From: Parasitella parasitica | Taxonomy: Eukaryota > Mucoromycota > Mucoromycetes > Mucorales > Mucoraceae | DNA length: 22,483 nucleotides | Reading direction: 5' to 3' | NCBI GenBank assembly: GCA_025201805.1 | Contig: MU619429.1 | Span: forward strand, 16,374-38,856 | Shown here: positions 18,814 through 22,483 of the stretch, one piece after another | Position numbering within the stretch: position 1 is the stretch's first letter | How the letters are laid out: each line of letters opens with the position of its first letter | Translations under genes and position numbers: made by a program | The notes under the pieces: model-generated | Database searches by the model: none | Told to the model about the DNA's origin: nothing | Seen by the model: the letters and a program-made list of their open reading frames with translations, nothing else

Positions 18814-20531
18814 ATGTCTTCTAGCACACTTTTTGTTGAAACGATCGGCAAACAAGCTTGTATCATATTCAATGACAACAGCCTTCGAATTCAATCCGAT
18901 TCAACGGTAATCACTCCCCTCCTGAAAGAAACAAAAAAGACATCGAGGTCTTGCCTTTGTTTACCAACTGTAGACGGATTGGCAAACGATGATCCCACTT
19001 TATCATTACTGCCAATTCCGTACAGAAATATTCTGCATGCTAATTTCAATGCAGAAACAAATATGATTCAATTTAATGTCCTTGTAGCTGATAAGCCAGC
19101 CGATCCCGAATCAACCGCTCACTTGTTGAAGTTAATGTACACGGTCAGAGATAATGAACAAGAAAAAGCCGCTGAGCTTTGTAAAAGTATCATGGCAAGT
19201 GTCTATAAAGGTGATGAATGCGACAATATAAGTAAACTTCATCTTCTAAAGTGTGTTGGCATTTAGATTTGATACCCGAAAAGCGTCTGTTGATCTTGAT
19301 CAACCCTTTTGGCGGCCAATCCAAAGCAAAGTCTATTTTTGAAGAAAAAGTAAAGCCTGTATTGGAAGCCGCAAAATGCAAATTAGATATTCAATGTAAA
19401 TATCGATAATAGTCAGAGTGGTAGTGGCTGATTTTACTATAGACACCGAGCATCGCTATCATGCTCTGGAGATTGCAAAGGGGCTCGACATTGAATCTTA
19501 CGATACAATTGTCACCGTCAGCGGTGATGGTTTGATTCACGAAGTAATCAATGGATTCCTCCAACGACCCAATGCTAGAGAAGCAATTAAAAAGGTTTCT
19601 CTGGGCATTATCCCTGCAGGTACCAGCAACTCGCTAAGCATCTCCATGTCTGGCGAGAAATTAGGCTTTGATGCCACACACAATGCTCTTCAAGTCATTA
19701 AAGGACGACCCTTAGCTCTTGATCTCTGCTCAGTAACCTACGACGACAACCGCTATTTTTCCTTCTTGTCGCAAAGTTTTGGTATTGCTGCTTATGCTGA
19801 CTTGGGCACCGAGCATATGAGGTAAAAATGCTGATAGCAATGCAATGCTCGAATATCTTACCATGTAATTTTCAGGTGGATGGGAGACACTCGTCCCATA
19901 ATCGGCCTCATGCAAGAAATATTTTCTAAACGCACATATCAAATGGAGGCTTCATTGCTCATTGCGGAATCCGATAAACAAAAAATCAAAGAGTGTTACA
20001 AGAGCAGTTTTAAGATATCCGAATGGAAAGATCATGCATCCGGCGAATTATCCGTGCACGATACCATGCCTCCATTGTCAGAGCCTGTCCCTGAAAACTG
20101 GACAACAATCAATGGCGATATCTCCATGTTCCTAACCAGTAATGTACCGCTTTTGAATCGCGGAATGCTTTCTCATCCGTGTGTGTCTGCCAATGATGGT
20201 TTCATCGATCTATTGCTTGTACGTGGAGGAAAGGGCATTACCAAACAATTGACCATGTTTACAAATGTGGATTCTGGGAAACATTTGGATATGGACATTG
20301 TAAGTCTCTTTTTTTTTGTGTCATACGTCACTTGTTAAGCTGATGTAAATCTAGGTTGAATACTACAAAGTGAAAGCTTTCAGGTTAAAGCCCATTATAA
20401 AACCTGGCAAGACTGCGTATGTTGCAATCGATGGAGAACATGCTTCTACTAAGCAGTTTCAAGTTGAAGTGCACCAATCTCTTGGATCTGTCTTGAGTCT
20501 GAACCCCACATTTGTCAATACTCATGTATAA
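18814..20531 (+). CDS. LCB4: Sphingosine (long-chain base) kinase, DAGK catalytic family
   Basis: Five exons: 18814-19210, 19267-19395, 19443-19821, 19876-20299, 20355-20531. They give 501 aa. It should phosphorylate sphingoid bases such as sphingosine and phytosphingosine with ATP to give the 1-phosphates, at endomembranes. The catalytic DAGK fold begins at about 138: LLILINPFGGQSKAK (140-154), VSGDGLIHEVINGFL (201-215, nucleotide-binding SGDG) and IIPAGTSNSLS (231-241), then FSFLSQSFGIAAYADLGTE and RWMGDTRPIIG. Near the C-terminus come NDGFIDLLLVRGG and AYVAIDGEHA, the latter matching the conserved DGE block. The N-terminal 130 residues are variable, as in fungal Lcb4/Lcb5, but shorter than in yeast. 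The chosen ATG (18814) gives a normal start after a T-rich leader; the 35 residues upstream in frame are not needed. Confidence 0.94.
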
Positions 20532-21067
20532 TCATGTAAACAACCCTTCATTTTCGGGTATTAGAGTACATCTTCCGAAACAATTTAGGCACAAAATAAT
20601 CAATTTTGCATAATATGTATATCAATGCTTTGCTTGGCAAAATTATAATTGAAACATTAAACCCACTCCCTAAGATAATTGTGGACGTGATTGAAAACAA
20701 TGATGCTTAAACTAAGAATTCACAACAGAAGATAAAAACGCATAATTCTGCTTTGTTTGCGTCTTTGATTGCTGATTTGGATCCAACAGTAATTCACTCA
20801 TCTAGGAGTTAATACAAAGATTAAAAGTAAAAGAAACTAACAATAACATTTATGAATACCTACCACAACAACCGCGAAAGTTTTATTATTTTTTATTACT
20901 TTATATCTGACAATGCTGATATTTAAATTGTGTAACCAAATCTAATATAGTATGACATACCGAATGTCACCATACGAAGACGATTGCCAGTTAATGATAA
21001 CGGATTTAGTAGTATACTGTATATATTAGGATTTCTGATAACAAACCTTTTATTTCTGATAGAAGCT

Positions 21068-21097
21068 GAGACATTTCTGAGAGAAGAGAAATGTCTC
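21068..21097. repeat. Perfect 11-bp hairpin
   Basis: GAGACATTTCT at 21068-21078 and AGAAATGTCTC at 21087-21097 are exact complements around an 8-base purine loop. ATTTCTGATA words repeat just upstream (about 21031-21062). No gene is close by, so it is not a simple terminator; it could be part of a mobile element end. Confidence 0.7.
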
Positions 21098-21498
21098 CTC
21101 AAGAAGATTTCAAGTAGAAAGAAGAAGTATTAAATGCAATCATCAACGGGACACAATACAAATTTTTTTGAGATCCATAATGCTTGAATGTTGATAAATG
21201 ATTTCAGATATATCCGTTATAAATTAGACATCTAAATAACCTCAAATAGTTAGACAAGTATATAGAACTGAATATATTATTAAGGTATTTAGTTGTACGC
21301 ATCCGTCAAATTATGCATTTATACAATGGCAGTTTATTTCTGAATCCAACTTTAAACCAACCATTCCATTCTGTTTTCACTTTTAAAAATTGTGGCATAT
21401 TCAAGCAAATGATAATCTCTATTTTTTATAACTTCGTATTTTCATTTTATGTTACATCTGTTAAGTTAAGTTAACACATCCAATATCAAAGAAGAATA

Positions 21499-21560
21499 TA
21501 CAGTCGGGACTCGTTATAACGGAAGGGTTGGTGGACTAAAATGTGTTTGGTATAACGAGT
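21499..21560. mobile_element. Possible end of a pogo/Fot1-type DNA transposon or MITE
   Basis: TACAGTCGGGACTCGTTATA starts at 21499, and a subterminal inverted copy TATAACGAGT lies at 21551-21560 (complement of ACTCGTTATA, 21509-21518). Ends reading CAGTCGGxCTCGTTATAACG with nearby inverted TATAACGAG words and a TA target are typical of the pogo branch of Tc1/mariner. I could not find the opposite terminus in the window, so it is either a solo end or a degraded element. Confidence 0.5.
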
Positions 21561-22483
21561 TATCCCTATTCAGAATTTGATACTCTACAGTGCAGTCTCT
21601 AAAACCTGGAACCTGGAATCTACCAGAAGCTTATTATGACGCTTAACTTTTGTGAGTAAAATTACCCTCAACATCAATCCTATCCTCTATTTTATATGTT
21701 TAGCATTATTATAAGCAACAATGATAATAGGGCTAGCAACTTATGAATTATTCACAAATAACAAGGTGTTATTTCAGTAGAGTATTCATTAACTATCCTC
21801 TTCTGCTTCTAGCTTGATGAGCCATACCTGTTTGATGATATTACTATGAAGAAAGGTATACTTGCGGCACCAAAAAAAAAAACTTACTTAATAGAGCTAT
21901 GTCATGTACTAAAATTGATATTGACATGGTATCACCTCCAGATAGGTATTTTTCACAGCTTAAAAGCAAAAACTTTAGCTTTGTGTGCCATTTTTTGATT
22001 GATTTTTATAATAAAAGTGCCCTGAAAACACCAGAAATAGTATCCATTGGAAAAAGACTATATTATATATGATTTTGGTGCAATTTGAGCATGATTTTTT
22101 TTTCGATGCAGAATGACGGATTTTTTCGATTTTTTCCTTGTACCCACACATCCAAAATCATCGATTATGCATTATTCCCGATTTTGACCCCAAAAATGCA
22201 ACTTTTTACTATAGCATATATTAGAGTAAAATGATCGTAAAAGGTCATTCCTTGATTTGAAAGACTGGAAATGCACTCTAATTAAGCAAAATGTTGACTT
22301 TTCCCTCTTAATCCGTTTTTGAGATCTTTCGGAAGAATTCCTTCCATAGGCATACGGCGATTATGAAAATGATACCATCATGTAGAGCGCCCAAAAATAC
22401 AGCTATTATCATAAACTGACAGCCGTGTTATGCATAGTATCAGAGGATGATATCTTGCCCCAAAGGAGTAATTTTGATTTCTT

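Larger units (their letters stand above)
20532..22483. other. Gene-free AT-rich region, repeat-like
   Basis: No open frame with protein-like content on either strand. It contains the 11-bp hairpin at 21068-21097 and the transposon-end-like block at 21499-21560. From about 22060 to the end the base composition shifts, with T-tracts alternating with GATTTT/AAAATC words (for example ATGATTTTGG, CCAAAATCATCGATTATGCA), suggesting part of a dispersed repeat that continues past the window. Confidence 0.5.

Noticed and set aside
22060..22483. Possible coding sequence at the right edge
   Set aside because: All six frames have frequent stops and no motif; a dispersed non-coding repeat is more likely.

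Overview
This window looks like nuclear DNA of a filamentous fungus of the Mucoromycota, most likely a mucoralean (Mucor/Parasitella/Phycomyces-like). The evidence is AT-rich intergenic DNA, genes cut by many introns of 44-88 nt with fungal GTANGT donors and CTAAY/CTRAY-like branch sites, T/CT-rich leaders before start codons, and clear eukaryotic housekeeping proteins with early-diverging-fungal character. All gene models were spliced by hand from the sequence. Each ends in an in-frame stop and keeps phase across every intron (47 introns in nine spliced genes).

Layout. 1-2780: a 23-bp tandem repeat at the left edge, then an intronless secreted expansin-like (double-psi beta-barrel) gene on the minus strand (848-1408) and a long non-coding stretch. 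2781-5650: a degraded repeat-rich block with open fragments lacking ATG, a relic of a non-LTR retrotransposon endonuclease (about 3781-4260) and a TA-flanked Tc1/mariner-type MITE (4364-4712). 5651-7078: a seven-exon, 354-aa seven-transmembrane receptor-like protein. 7739-8134 (minus): a coding-looking fragment of unknown family, abutting the next gene.

8147-20531 is a dense housekeeping block: CSN5 (COP9 signalosome deneddylase, 334 aa), a VCX1-type Ca2+/H+ antiporter (378 aa), a Ser/His-rich protein of unknown function (210 aa), a small secreted cysteine-rich protein (142 aa), ATG17 (autophagy scaffold, 442 aa), a COX14-like mitochondrial protein on the minus strand (90 aa), SNF7 (ESCRT-III, 212 aa) and a sphingosine kinase (501 aa). 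20532-22483 holds no gene; it has a strong hairpin and one end of what looks like a pogo/Fot1-type DNA transposon.

The genes do not form a pathway cluster. ATG17, SNF7 and the sphingosine kinase all act on endomembranes, and VCX1 acts at the vacuole, but nothing in the layout shows co-regulation. Most notable: three introns in three unrelated genes need GC-AG splicing with the same G|GCAAGT donor; a 53-A homopolymer lies in the divergent COX14/SNF7 promoter; the receptor-like and cysteine-rich secreted proteins appear lineage-specific; and the expansin-like protein carries a Kex2-like site followed by a very basic Lys/Ser linker.
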